Source of the DNA: JAJNBA01 sp035512775
GTDB taxonomy: Bacteria > Actinomycetota > UBA4738 > HRBIN12
Length of the DNA stretch: 64,000 bases
Assembly (NCBI GenBank): GCA_035512775.1
Contig: DATKDI010000024.1
Location: 36,961-100,960 of the forward strand
Direction of reading: 5' to 3'
The notes beneath the pieces were generated by a model. It made no database searches. It was given only the letters and a program-made list of their open reading frames with translations, and was not told where the DNA came from. This document shows, one piece after another, positions 49,313-57,664 of the stretch (its first letter is position 1; each line of letters begins with the position of its first letter). The position numbers and the translations under genes are program-made.

Positions 49313-49836
49313 GAGAGATCCACGTCCTCGAGGGCGAGCGCCTTACCGGCGACGACGAAGTACGCGTGCTCCGCCTCGCGAACGAAGGTCGCGTTGACCC
49401 GGCCGAGCGTGTCCCTGTATCGGCGGGCGAGCGCGTTGACGGGCACGATCCCGAGGCCCACCTCGTTGCTGATGACGACCGCCGCTGCATCTCGGTGCGC
49501 GAGCCCCGTCGCGATCTCGCGCGCCTCCTTGACGATCCGCTCGCCGTCGATCCCCGCTTCCATCACGTTCGACACCCACAGCGAGAGACAGTCCAGGACG
49601 ACGAAGGCTCCGGCGGAGACATCGCCGAGCGCCGAAGCCAACCCGAGAGGCGCCTCGACGGTTGTCCAGCCCACCGGTCGGACCTCTCGGTGTCTCCGGA
49701 TCCGCTCCGTCATCTCCTCGTCGCGAGCCTCCGCGGTCACGACGACGGACACCGGTCCCTCGGTGGCCGACGCGAGCCTGGTGGCCAACTCCGACTTCCC
49801 GCTCCGGGCCCCACCCAGCAGCACGGTCAGCCCCAT
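49309..49836 (-). CDS. cobU: Adenosylcobinamide kinase / guanylyltransferase
   Basis: 175 residues. The P-loop is LTVLLGGARSGKSELATRLA (GGARSGKS), followed by VLDCLSLWVSNVMEAGID and VVISNEVGLGIVPVNALARR with the guanylylated His region. It activates adenosylcobinamide to its GDP form. The ATG overlaps the cobO stop (TGATG). Its presence with CobS and CobT supports cobinamide salvage. Confidence 0.94.
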   Translation of the reverse strand: MGLTVLLGGARSGKSELATRLASATEGPVSVVVTAEARDEEMTERIRRHREVRPVGWTTVEAPLGLASALGDVSAGAFVVLDCLSLWVSNVMEAGIDGERIVKEAREIATGLAHRDAAAVVISNEVGLGIVPVNALARRYRDTLGRVNATFVREAEHAYFVVAGKALALEDVDLS

Positions 49837-50408
49837 CAGTACTCGATCCCGCGCATCGCGCCGACACCCGTGTCGAACGCATGCTTGATGCTCGCCATCT
49901 CCGTCACGGTGTCGGCGACGGCACAGAGCGCGGCCGGCGCGTCCCGGCCGGTCGCGACGACGTTCACCTGCGGCGGCCGACCCCGGATCGTCTCGACGAC
50001 CTCACTCGAGTCGATCCATCCCCAGTTCATCGGGTAGGTGATCTCGTCCAGCACGACGAGCTCGTGCGCGCCCGCCCGGATCAGATCCCGCGCGGCACTC
50101 CACGCATGGCGCGCGATCGCCTCGGTGCGATCCATGTCGGTCGAATCCCACGTGAACCCGTCGCCCATCGACCACCACTCGGCGCCGAGCTCGCGACCCG
50201 ACGCCTCCTCGCCGGTCTTCCAACGGCCGTCCTTCACGAACTGCACGACGGACACGCGCCAGCCGCGAGCAAGGGCTCGCATGACGATGCCCATCGCAGC
50301 GGAGGTTTTCCCCTTGCCGTTTCCCGTGTGCACGAGCACGCGCGACGGGACACGCTCACGGGCGCGAGGAGGCCGTTCGGCCGGCGGTCGATCGCGGCCG
50401 TGCGTCAT
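49836..50408 (-). CDS. cobO: Cob(I)yrinic acid a,c-diamide adenosyltransferase
   Basis: 190 residues. Walker A VLVHTGNGKGKTSAAMGIVM near residue 25, SVVQFVKDGRWKTGEEASGR, and the acidic segment LVVLDEITYPMNWGWIDSSE are typical of CobA/CobO-type adenosyltransferases. It attaches the adenosyl group from ATP to the corrinoid. The ATG overlaps the end of the ABC ATPase gene (ATGA). Confidence 0.93.
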   Translation of the reverse strand: MTHGRDRPPAERPPRARERVPSRVLVHTGNGKGKTSAAMGIVMRALARGWRVSVVQFVKDGRWKTGEEASGRELGAEWWSMGDGFTWDSTDMDRTEAIARHAWSAARDLIRAGAHELVVLDEITYPMNWGWIDSSEVVETIRGRPPQVNVVATGRDAPAALCAVADTVTEMASIKHAFDTGVGAMRGIEY

Positions 50409-51220
50409 CGGTCGCTCCGTCCGGACACCGGGACGACGGCCCATCCGATGTCGCCGTCGCCGATCACACGAACGCTCGCCCCGAAGTGCTCGGCGATGAC
50501 GGCGGCATCGAGCACGTCCGCCCGGGAGCCCTCCGAGACGAGTCGCCCCCGCGACAGGAGGGCGAACCGATCGGCGAATCGACCCGCGAGGGTGAGGTCG
50601 TGCATCGTCGAAAGCACGGTGAGACCGTGTTCGCGACGGAGCTCGTCCACCAGTTCGAGAACCCGGATCTGATGGCCGAGATCGAGCCCCGTCGTCGGCT
50701 CGTCGAGGAGCAGGAGGGGCGCCTCTTGCGCGAGCGCGCGGGCGAGCACGACGCGCTGCAGCTCCCCTCCCGAAAGGGTGTCCAACCGCCGGTCCGCCGC
50801 CCACACGAGCTCGAGTCGCTCGAGCGCCCGTTCGACGGCGGAGAGATCCGACCGCCGCTCGGTCCCGAGGACGCCGAGGTGCGGCGTCCGTCCGAGGAGC
50901 ACGTAGTCCCGGACCGTCACGCCGTCGGGGATCACGGGCTGCTGCGTCACGAGCGCCACGAGGCGAGCGCGCTCGCGCCGGGGGTAGGCGCCGAGCTCTC
51001 TGCCCCACAGGTCGACGCGACCATGGAAGGGCACGAGTCCGGCCACGGCATGAAGGAGCGTCGTCTTGCCCGCCCCGTTCGGCCCGATCGCACACACCCA
51101 CGATCCGGCGGTGACCTCGAACGTGATCTCGCGCAGGATCTCCTGCCCGCCGAGGCGCACGCCGATGCCCGCGACGGCGAGCGCCACGCTGTGGCCGTTG
51201 CGAGCAGGGAGCGTCGTCAC
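50405..51220 (-). CDS. btuD: Cobalamin/Fe-siderophore-type ABC transporter ATPase
   Basis: 271 residues. Walker A WVCAIGPNGAGKTTLLHAVA (about 39-58), signature LDTLSGGELQRVVLARALAQ, Walker B EAPLLLLDEPTTGLDLGHQI, and H-loop LSTMHDLTLAGRF. FecCD/BtuCD subfamily. Its place behind the cobalamin riboswitch, together with cob genes, supports corrinoid import. It overlaps btuC and cobO by four bases each. Confidence 0.92.
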   Translation of the reverse strand: MTTLPARNGHSVALAVAGIGVRLGGQEILREITFEVTAGSWVCAIGPNGAGKTTLLHAVAGLVPFHGRVDLWGRELGAYPRRERARLVALVTQQPVIPDGVTVRDYVLLGRTPHLGVLGTERRSDLSAVERALERLELVWAADRRLDTLSGGELQRVVLARALAQEAPLLLLDEPTTGLDLGHQIRVLELVDELRREHGLTVLSTMHDLTLAGRFADRFALLSRGRLVSEGSRADVLDAAVIAEHFGASVRVIGDGDIGWAVVPVSGRSDR

Positions 51221-52230
51221 GCGGCTCTCCTTCCGCTCCGTCGGAGCGCGAGCACGAAGAACGGGGCCCCGACGAACGCCGTGATGACGCCGATCGGGAT
51301 CTCGGCCGGTGCGACGGCGGTCCGAGCCACCACATCGACGAGGATCAGGAACGCGGCGCCGAACAGCACGGAGAGCGGCAGGACCTGGCGGTAGGAGCTG
51401 CCCGCGAGGAGCCGGACCGTGTGCGGAACGATGATGCCGACGAAACCGATCAGCCCCGCCACCGAGACGGCCGCCGCCGTCGCGAGCGAGGCCGCCACGA
51501 CGACCACGAGGCGGAGGCGACCGACGTTGAGGCCGAGGCTCTCGGCCTCAAGGTCACCCACCTCGATCACGTCGAGGAGCCGGCGGACCAACCAGAGGGT
51601 CGTGACCGCGATGACCACCGACGGCAGCGCGATCCCAGCGTCGTCCCAGCCTGTGGTCCCGAGCCGTCCGAGGATCCAGGAGTACACCTGACGGAGGGTG
51701 TCGGCGTTCTGTTGCTGGATGAATGTCTGCACGGCCGTGAGGAACGACGCCACGGCGATCCCCCCGAGGATCAGGCTCGTCGACGACCTGCCGCCCAGGC
51801 CGGATCGGCCCAGTCCGTACGCCATGCCCACGCCGCTCACGGCGCCGATGAAGGCTGCGAGCGGCACCGTGACGGCGAATGCCGTCGAAGGTCCGAACGC
51901 GACCGCGATCGTCGCCCCCAGCCCGGCCCCCGCCGCGGCGCCGAGGAGATACGGGTCCGCGAGCGGGTTCCGGAACACCGCTTGGTACGCGGCTCCCGAC
52001 GCCGACAGCGACGCGCCCACGAGCCCCGCGACGATCACCCGGGGGAGGCGGAGATCCGCGAGGATAGCCGCCTGCTGCTCGGACATCCCCGATGGCTGAT
52101 CTCCGAAGGAGATCAGCCATCGGAGCGCGGCGCCGGGCGCGATGTGCACCGGTCCCACGAGCAGACCGGCCACGATCGACGCAGCGAGCACCGCCACGCC
52201 GAGCGCGATCGCGCGCGTCCTCCGGCTCAC
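51217..52230 (-). CDS. btuC: Cobalamin/Fe-siderophore-type ABC transporter permease
   Basis: 337 residues, nine to ten helices. RLPRVIVAGLVGASLSASGA and YQAVFRNPLADPYLLGAAAG are the FecCD/BtuC signature, and GLIGFVGIIVPHTVRLLAGS the coupling region. The GTG at 52230 overlaps the binding-protein stop (GTGA). The longer open frame upstream is antisense or out-of-frame to btuF. Confidence 0.93.
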   Translation of the reverse strand: MSRRTRAIALGVAVLAASIVAGLLVGPVHIAPGAALRWLISFGDQPSGMSEQQAAILADLRLPRVIVAGLVGASLSASGAAYQAVFRNPLADPYLLGAAAGAGLGATIAVAFGPSTAFAVTVPLAAFIGAVSGVGMAYGLGRSGLGGRSSTSLILGGIAVASFLTAVQTFIQQQNADTLRQVYSWILGRLGTTGWDDAGIALPSVVIAVTTLWLVRRLLDVIEVGDLEAESLGLNVGRLRLVVVVAASLATAAAVSVAGLIGFVGIIVPHTVRLLAGSSYRQVLPLSVLFGAAFLILVDVVARTAVAPAEIPIGVITAFVGAPFFVLALRRSGRRAA

Positions 52231-53168
52231 GCCGCCTTCGCCTCCATGACTTCTGCCACCGCCTCCGCGATCCGGCGCAGGTAGTCGACGACCCGCGGTC
52301 CCCACCGCGACGCCACGTCGTCGTCCAACGGGATCACGCCCGCGTTCTCCACCGCGGCGATCCGATCCCATCCAGGACGCGCCGCGACGGTCCGGGGCGA
52401 CTGGCCGCAGCACTTCGTGTCCGCGAGGAAGATCAGATTTGGATCGGCGTCCACGATGTATTCGGCTGAGAGCTGCGGATACCCGCCGCCCGCACCCTTC
52501 GCCTCATCCGCGATGTTCTCGAGCCCCACCAGCGAGTACAGCTGTCCGATGAACGTCGACGACGTGACCGAGTAATAGGTGTCATCGAGCTCGTGGTAGT
52601 AGGTGACGGGTTCTGACGGTGGTTCGATCGAACCTGTGATCGATCGGATCTCCGTGCGCATCCGGTCGACGACGACTTCCGCCTCGGCGGCGTTCCCGGT
52701 CGCTACACCGAGCTGCTCGATCTGTACGTACACATCGTCGAGCGCAGCGGCTGCCGGCTGCTGGAGCGCCGGGATGCCGAGGCCCTCGAGGGCGGAGTCC
52801 AGGTCACCCGGATCGGTCGAATAGACGACCAGGTCCGGTCCGTACGAGGCGATCGCCTCGACGTTGGGTTCGAAGCCGGAGAGATCGGTGACGGGCGCAT
52901 CGGACGGATAGTTCGACTGGTCGTCGACCGCCTCGACCTGATCCCCGGCGCCGATCGCGAAGAGCATCTCGGTCGAGGTCGGCGAAAGCGAGACGATCCG
53001 ACGGGGGTGCGCCGCGATGGTCACATCACCGTTCGCGGCCTCGATCGTCACCGGGAACGGGGCTGTCGAGGAGGGTTCCTCGTTCGGCGGGCCCTGCGGG
53101 ATGGTGGCCTCCCCGCACGAGGCGAGGAGCAGGACGGCGGCGATACCGCCGATGAACCGGTGAACCAT
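52227..53168 (-). CDS. btuF: Cobalamin-binding lipoprotein
   Basis: 313 residues. Signal with lipobox AVLLLASCGEA, then VTIAAHPRRIVSLSPTSTEM and LFAIGAGDQVEAVDDQSNYP, the usual BtuF/FhuD-type N-lobe. A long helix linker, then the C-lobe (NLIFLADTKCCGQSPRTVAA). The D-x-K-CC-G segment is seen in some corrinoid-binding relatives. It is the first gene of the riboswitch-controlled operon. Confidence 0.92.
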   Translation of the reverse strand: MVHRFIGGIAAVLLLASCGEATIPQGPPNEEPSSTAPFPVTIEAANGDVTIAAHPRRIVSLSPTSTEMLFAIGAGDQVEAVDDQSNYPSDAPVTDLSGFEPNVEAIASYGPDLVVYSTDPGDLDSALEGLGIPALQQPAAAALDDVYVQIEQLGVATGNAAEAEVVVDRMRTEIRSITGSIEPPSEPVTYYHELDDTYYSVTSSTFIGQLYSLVGLENIADEAKGAGGGYPQLSAEYIVDADPNLIFLADTKCCGQSPRTVAARPGWDRIAAVENAGVIPLDDDVASRWGPRVVDYLRRIAEAVAEVMEAKAA

Positions 53169-53204
53169 GGCGCGTCTCCCTTCACGCGAAGGCGACGGTC
53201 CTCT

Positions 53205-53430
53205 CGCGCTCGGGCAGGTCTCCTGACTTCCGGATCCTCGCTCCCCCGACCCTTCCCGGGCCCTTCCGATGGACTTGGGCCCAGTGGTTCGTGTCGGGTT
53301 CGCTCCCCGGTCACAGTGGCGCGACCGTGCCGGATTCCCACCGGCTTCCCTCTTCGGTCCTTCGGCGTCCAGCCTCCGGACCGTCCGGCCGCTCGCGCTG
53401 TCGCGCTCGCGGCCACTCGGGCACGTGAAC
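53205..53430 (-). promoter_or_regulatory. Cobalamin riboswitch
   Basis: On the minus strand the leader reads GGGAAGCCGGTGGGAATCCG, then CGCGCCACTGTGA, and ends AAGTCAGGAGACCTGCCC near 53210-53227. These are the conserved AdoCbl-riboswitch core, including the B12 box. It lies about 40 bases before btuF and should shut the operon down when cobalamin is plentiful. The outer boundaries are approximate. Confidence 0.92.
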
Positions 53431-53462
53431 CTATGTGCCGCGGAGTCTAGCGCGAGCGCTCC

Positions 53463-53837
53463 CTAGGCGGGCTCGCACCACGATGAGCGCTCGACCGCCC
53501 AACCTGGATCGAGAGGCGCGAGGAGCATCGTCATCTCGACCCCCTGCTCGTTCTTTACGACCAACTCCTCCGTGCCCGTCGACTCGCCCGGCGCGCTCGC
53601 GACCACGCCCGCGGCGATCGCCTCGTCAGAGGCAGTCATCTGGAGGCGCTCGAGCTCCGTGCGCACCGCATCCTCTCGTGTCGCGTCGCCGGATCCGCCC
53701 GCATCGCTCGTCGACTCGGTTCGAGTGAAGCCATCCGGACAGGCCGGATCATCCGCATCTCCATCGGAACCGGAGCAGGCCACGCCGCCCGCCAGCACAC
53801 CGGACAGCACGACCGCGAAGAACGCATTCCGAAGCAC
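53463..53837 (-). CDS. Hypothetical lipoprotein
   Basis: 124 residues from GTG 53837. RNAFFAVVLSGVLAGGVACS is a lipoprotein signal with Cys near residue 20. The acidic Ser/Gly-rich linker (GSDGDADDPACPDGFTRTES) leads to a small beta domain (GTEELVVKNEQGVEMTMLLA). No family recognised. It is divergent from the flavin-type gene, with about 49 bases between the starts. Confidence 0.6.
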   Translation of the reverse strand: MLRNAFFAVVLSGVLAGGVACSGSDGDADDPACPDGFTRTESTSDAGGSGDATREDAVRTELERLQMTASDEAIAAGVVASAPGESTGTEELVVKNEQGVEMTMLLAPLDPGWAVERSSWCEPA

Positions 53838-53886
53838 GTCATGACCGTAATCGGAGAGGCCCGACTCGTGTGGGATGCTCTCCCGC

Positions 53887-54546
53887 ATGCCGGCGCCGAC
53901 CGAACGCACGCAGGTTCACCGACACCCGGAACGGGGTGACTACGACCGTCCGACGATCGACGCCATCCTCGACGAAGCCTTGATCTGCCACGTCGCCTTC
54001 AACGACGCCGAGGGCGCCCCGCGATGCCTCCCGACGATCCACGCCCGCGTCGGCGACACCGTCTATCTGCACGGCTCGAAGGCCGCGCGCGCGTGGAAGG
54101 CGCTCCGCGACGGCGCCGAGGTCTGCATCGTGGCCACGATCGTCGACGGTCTCGTGATGGCGCGGAGCGCCTTCAACCATTCGATGAACTACCGCTCGGT
54201 CGTGGTGTTCGGCACGGCGCGGGAGGTCACCGATCCCGAGGAGCTCCACACCGCCGCGACGGCGATCACCTCCCATGTCGCCCCCGGACGTGAGCACGAG
54301 GCCCGGATGCCCACGGAGGCCGAATACAAGCAGACCCTCCTCTTGGCCCTCCCGCTGGACGAGGCCTCGGCCAAGGTCCGCACCGGCCCACCGAAAGACG
54401 ACGCCGAAGACATGGAGCTCCCGATCTGGGCGGGTGTGCTGCCGCTGCATACGCGGCCCGGCGAACCCGAACCCGATCCCCAGCTCAGTGACGGACTCGA
54501 AGTCCCCCCATCCGTGACGAGGTACCACCGCCCCCGCGGGCGGTGA
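53887..54546 (+). CDS. Pyridoxamine 5'-phosphate oxidase family protein
   Basis: 219 residues. RPTIDAILDEALICHVAFND, then GAPRCLPTIHARVGDTVYLH and GSKAARAWKALRDGAEVCIV match flavin split-barrel proteins of the NimA-like/PPOX type. The middle has HSMNYRSVVVFGTAREVTDP. It probably binds FMN or F420; substrate unknown. Start at ATG 53887, or 12 bases upstream. It overlaps the MFS gene by four bases. Confidence 0.85.
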   Translation: MPAPTERTQVHRHPERGDYDRPTIDAILDEALICHVAFNDAEGAPRCLPTIHARVGDTVYLHGSKAARAWKALRDGAEVCIVATIVDGLVMARSAFNHSMNYRSVVVFGTAREVTDPEELHTAATAITSHVAPGREHEARMPTEAEYKQTLLLALPLDEASAKVRTGPPKDDAEDMELPIWAGVLPLHTRPGEPEPDPQLSDGLEVPPSVTRYHRPRGR

Positions 54547-55760
54547 GCTCACCCGTCGAACGGGGTCCACGGCTCCGCGACAGCTTCCGCGCGCTCCCGC
54601 GCACCGCCTGGGTCCTGTTCGCGGGCACGTTCGTGCTCCGACTGGGGAGCTTCGTCTTCCCGTTCCTCGCGCTGTACCTCACGAACAACGGTCTCTCGGT
54701 GACCGAGGCGGGTCTGGCGATCACCGGCTACGGGGTCGGGGCGATGCTCGCGCAGCTCTCAGGGGGCCTCCTGACCGACCGGATCGGACGCCGGAACGCG
54801 ATCTCGATCTCGATGATCACCTCCGCAGCCCTGGTGTTGCTCCTCCTCGAGGCGCGCTCGCTCCTCGCTGTTCTGAGCGTCGTGATCGTCTATTCGTTCT
54901 TCGCGGAGCTCCACCGTCCCGCTTCGGGTGCGCTGATCGCCGACCTGGTCCCCCCGGAGCACCGCGTGGCCGCGTACGCGTTCAACCGGCTGCTGTTCAA
55001 TCTCTCGTTCGCGATCGGTCTCGCACTCGGCGGGCTCCTCGCGGAAGAGCACTTCCGGGAGCTGTTCATCGCCGACGCCGCCACCTCGGTGATCTTCGGC
55101 GTGATCTCGCTCGTCGCGCTCCCCCACGGCACCCGGACGACGAAGGACCAGGACCGGCAGATCGGCACCGCCCGGGCTGCGATCCTCGGCGACAAGGGCT
55201 TCCTCCTCGTTCTCGGGGCGATCCTCGCCGGAGGACTCGTCTACGCACAGGGGTACTCGACGTTCCCACTGTGGGTCCGCGACCAGGGCTTCCCCGAGAG
55301 GGTCTACGGCTTCCTGCAGGGGGGGAACGGCCTCCTCGTCGCCGTGCTCGAGCTCGGCGTGACCTCGATCGCCCTGCGGTACCCAAGGATCAGGATGATC
55401 GCCCTGGGCGTGCTCCTCACGGGTCTCGGGTTCGGCGGGTTCGGCGTCCTCCTGTCCGGCGTCGGGATGGCGGTCGCGGTCGCCATCTGGAGCTTCGGCG
55501 AGATGTTCGGCTCCGCGAGCACGGCGGCGTTCATCGCAGACCGTGCGCCCGCCCACCTGCGAGGTCGCTATCAGAGCTCCCTCGGGATCACGTACTCGCT
55601 GTCGTTCACGATCGGGCCGATCGGTGGCACGGCGATCTACGGATGGTCGCCGAGTGGCCTCTGGATCGTCTGCGCGGCATTGGGTCTGATCGGAGCAGCA
55701 CTGGCTCTCGCCGGTGAGCGGTATCCCGCACCCACCCTCGCCAAGCCGCCTCCAGGTTGA
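54543..55760 (+). CDS. MFS transporter
   Basis: 405 residues with twelve hydrophobic helices. GGLLTDRIGRRNAISISMIT is the loop 2-3 motif of the major facilitator family, and YAFNRLLFNLSFAIGLALGG marks helix 5. It resembles multidrug/DHA1-type exporters. The GTG at 54543 overlaps the flavin-type gene's stop (GTGA), so the two are co-translated, which hints at a shared role in detoxification. Confidence 0.88.
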   Translation: MSSPVERGPRLRDSFRALPRTAWVLFAGTFVLRLGSFVFPFLALYLTNNGLSVTEAGLAITGYGVGAMLAQLSGGLLTDRIGRRNAISISMITSAALVLLLLEARSLLAVLSVVIVYSFFAELHRPASGALIADLVPPEHRVAAYAFNRLLFNLSFAIGLALGGLLAEEHFRELFIADAATSVIFGVISLVALPHGTRTTKDQDRQIGTARAAILGDKGFLLVLGAILAGGLVYAQGYSTFPLWVRDQGFPERVYGFLQGGNGLLVAVLELGVTSIALRYPRIRMIALGVLLTGLGFGGFGVLLSGVGMAVAVAIWSFGEMFGSASTAAFIADRAPAHLRGRYQSSLGITYSLSFTIGPIGGTAIYGWSPSGLWIVCAALGLIGAALALAGERYPAPTLAKPPPG

Positions 55761-55781
55761 CGCTCCCCTACTGGTGAGCTA

Positions 55782-55814
55782 TATATCGAACCGATATACC
55801 GGACCGATATATCG
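55782..55814 (+). promoter_or_regulatory. PadR-type operator
   Basis: TATATCGAACCGATATA (55782-55798) is an inverted repeat, followed by CGATATATCG (55805-55814), a perfect palindrome. Both lie in the unusually AT-rich stretch just before padR. Confidence 0.7.
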
Positions 55815-55844
55815 TCCGCCACGGATCTCGAAGGGACACCGAAC

Positions 55845-56498
55845 ATGCTCGAACTCGCGGTCCTGGGCCTCCTGAAGGAGCGACCCATCCATGGCTACCA
55901 GCTCTCGCGGGAGCTGGGCGACTCACTGGGCGGCCTCTGGCGCGTCTCGTACGGCTCGCTGTACCCGACCCTTCGCCGCCTGGAGCACGACGGCGCGATC
56001 GAGTCCGAGGCCGGTGACGAGCGAGGCGCTCGCCGCAAGAAGGTCTACCGGATCACGCCGAAGGGGGAGCAGATCTTCCTCGAGCTCCTCCAGGAAACGC
56101 CGAACGACACGCAGGGCGAGGACGCCCGGTTCCGGATGCGTCTCGCGTTCTTCCGGTACTTGCCGCCGGAGACCCGTATCCGCCTGCTGGAACGGCGCCG
56201 TCAGGCGCTGCAGGAGCGGCTCGCAACCATCGCGGAGTCGCTCAGTGCCGGTCGCGGGAGCACCGACGACTACGGTCGCGCGCTGATCGAGCACAACCGC
56301 AGCGTGACCGAGTCCGACATCACGTGGCTCGAGCAGCTGATCGCCGCCGAGCGCATCAAGAACGTCCCGACCGGGGGGTTGAAGCGCCGCCGCGAGGCGC
56401 TTCGTGGACGGGCGGGCTCAAGCAGCGAAGCGGTAGCTCGTGGATCCGCGGGCTCAAGCAGCGAAGCGGTAGCCCACGGAAGGGAGCGCATCTCGTGA
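55845..56498 (+). CDS. PadR family regulator
   Basis: 217 residues. LELAVLGLLKERPIHGYQLS, REL and LWRVSYGSLYPTLRRLEHDG form the PadR winged helix, followed by RRKKVYRITPKGEQIFLELL. The C-terminal domain is helical. The tail ends with two copies of a 12-residue repeat (AGSSSEAVARGS, AGSSSEAVAHGR) encoded by a 36-bp DNA repeat. The stop overlaps the ino1 start (GTGA). The PadR-ino1 pair is also found in mycobacteria. Confidence 0.9.
   Translation: MLELAVLGLLKERPIHGYQLSRELGDSLGGLWRVSYGSLYPTLRRLEHDGAIESEAGDERGARRKKVYRITPKGEQIFLELLQETPNDTQGEDARFRMRLAFFRYLPPETRIRLLERRRQALQERLATIAESLSAGRGSTDDYGRALIEHNRSVTESDITWLEQLIAAERIKNVPTGGLKRRREALRGRAGSSSEAVARGSAGSSSEAVAHGRERIS
56412..56473 (+). repeat. 36-bp-period direct repeat in the end of padR
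   Basis: A 26-base block (GCGGGCTCAAGCAGCGAAGC then GGTAGC) occurs exactly at 56412-56437 and 56448-56473, ten bases apart, just upstream of the ino1 ribosome-binding site. Confidence 0.85.
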
Positions 56499-57622
56499 AC
56501 AAGGTCCGTATCGCGATCGTCGGCGTGGGCAACTGCGCCTCCTCGCTCGTCCAGGGCCTGGAGTACTACAAGGACGCCGACCCGTCGGAGAAGGTCCCCG
56601 GTCTGATGCACGTCGAGCTCGGCGGGTACCACGTCCGCGACATCGAGGTCGTGGCCGCGTTCGACGTCGACGCGAAAAAGGTCGGCACGGACGTCGGGGA
56701 AGCGATCTTCTCCGAGCCGAACAACACCATCAAGTTCTCCGAAGTGCCACCGACTGGCGTCACCGTGAGCCGCGGCCGGACGCTCGACGGACTGGGCGCC
56801 TTCTACCGCGAGGTCATCACGGAATCCGACGAACCCGAGGCCGACGTGCTGCAGGTCCTCAAGGACTCGAACGCCGACGTCATGATCTCGTATCTCCCCG
56901 TCGGCTCCGAAGAAGCCGCACGGTTCTACGCGCAGTCCGCGATCGACGCGGGCGTGGGCTTCGTGAACTGTCTGCCGGCGTTCATCGCCTCGGATCCCGT
57001 GTGGGCTCGGAAGTTCGGCGAGGCGGGCGTGCCGATCGTGGGGGACGACATCAAGTCGCAGGTCGGCGCCACGATCACGCACCGTCTCCTCGCGAAACTC
57101 TTCGAGGACCGCGGCGCGGAGCTCGACCGGACGTACCAGCTGAACTTCGGCGGGAACATGGACTTCATGAACATGCTGGAGCGCTCCCGACTCACCTCGA
57201 AGAAGATCTCGAAGACGCAGTCCGTGCAATCGCAGCTCGACGTGCCGCTCGACAAGGACTCGATCCACATCGGTCCATCCGACCACGTCCCGTGGCTCGA
57301 GGACCGCAAGTGGGCGATGATCCGTCTCGAGGGTCGGAACTTCGGCGACGTGCCGATCTCGATCGAGATGAAGCTCGAGGTCTGGGACTCGCCCAACTCC
57401 GCCGGCGTCGTGATCGACGCCGTCCGCTGCGCGAAGCTCGCGAAGGACCGAGGGGTGGGCGGGCCGCTGATCGGACCGAGTGCCTACTTCATGAAGTCGC
57501 CCCCGGTGCAGTTCTCAGACTCGGCGGCGCACGACATGGTCGAGAGCTTCATCCTCGGCAACGGTCACGCTGAGGACCAAGACTGGACGCGCTTCTTCGA
57601 CGCCCAGGCCTCCGAAGCCTGA
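56495..57622 (+). CDS. ino1: Myo-inositol-1-phosphate synthase (actinobacterial type)
   Basis: 375 residues, GTG start. VRIAIVGVGNCASSLVQGLE (residues 4-23) is the NAD loop, and ADVLQVLKDSNADVMISYLP, GDDIKSQVGATITHRLLAKL and ELDRTYQLNFGGNMDFMNML are conserved synthase blocks, with the catalytic Lys region LTSKKISKTQSV. It converts glucose-6-phosphate to inositol-1-phosphate for mycothiol and phosphatidylinositol. Co-transcribed with the PadR gene, which probably regulates it. Confidence 0.95.
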   Translation: MNKVRIAIVGVGNCASSLVQGLEYYKDADPSEKVPGLMHVELGGYHVRDIEVVAAFDVDAKKVGTDVGEAIFSEPNNTIKFSEVPPTGVTVSRGRTLDGLGAFYREVITESDEPEADVLQVLKDSNADVMISYLPVGSEEAARFYAQSAIDAGVGFVNCLPAFIASDPVWARKFGEAGVPIVGDDIKSQVGATITHRLLAKLFEDRGAELDRTYQLNFGGNMDFMNMLERSRLTSKKISKTQSVQSQLDVPLDKDSIHIGPSDHVPWLEDRKWAMIRLEGRNFGDVPISIEMKLEVWDSPNSAGVVIDAVRCAKLAKDRGVGGPLIGPSAYFMKSPPVQFSDSAAHDMVESFILGNGHAEDQDWTRFFDAQASEA

Positions 57623-57664
57623 CCGCAAGGTTCACGACCCCGGCTCGGATAGCCTGACGGCTCG

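Noticed and set aside
52125..52145. Repeat-like GCGCCGGGCGCGATG in btuC
   Set aside because: Coding sequence of the permease, no palindromic partner, far from the array.
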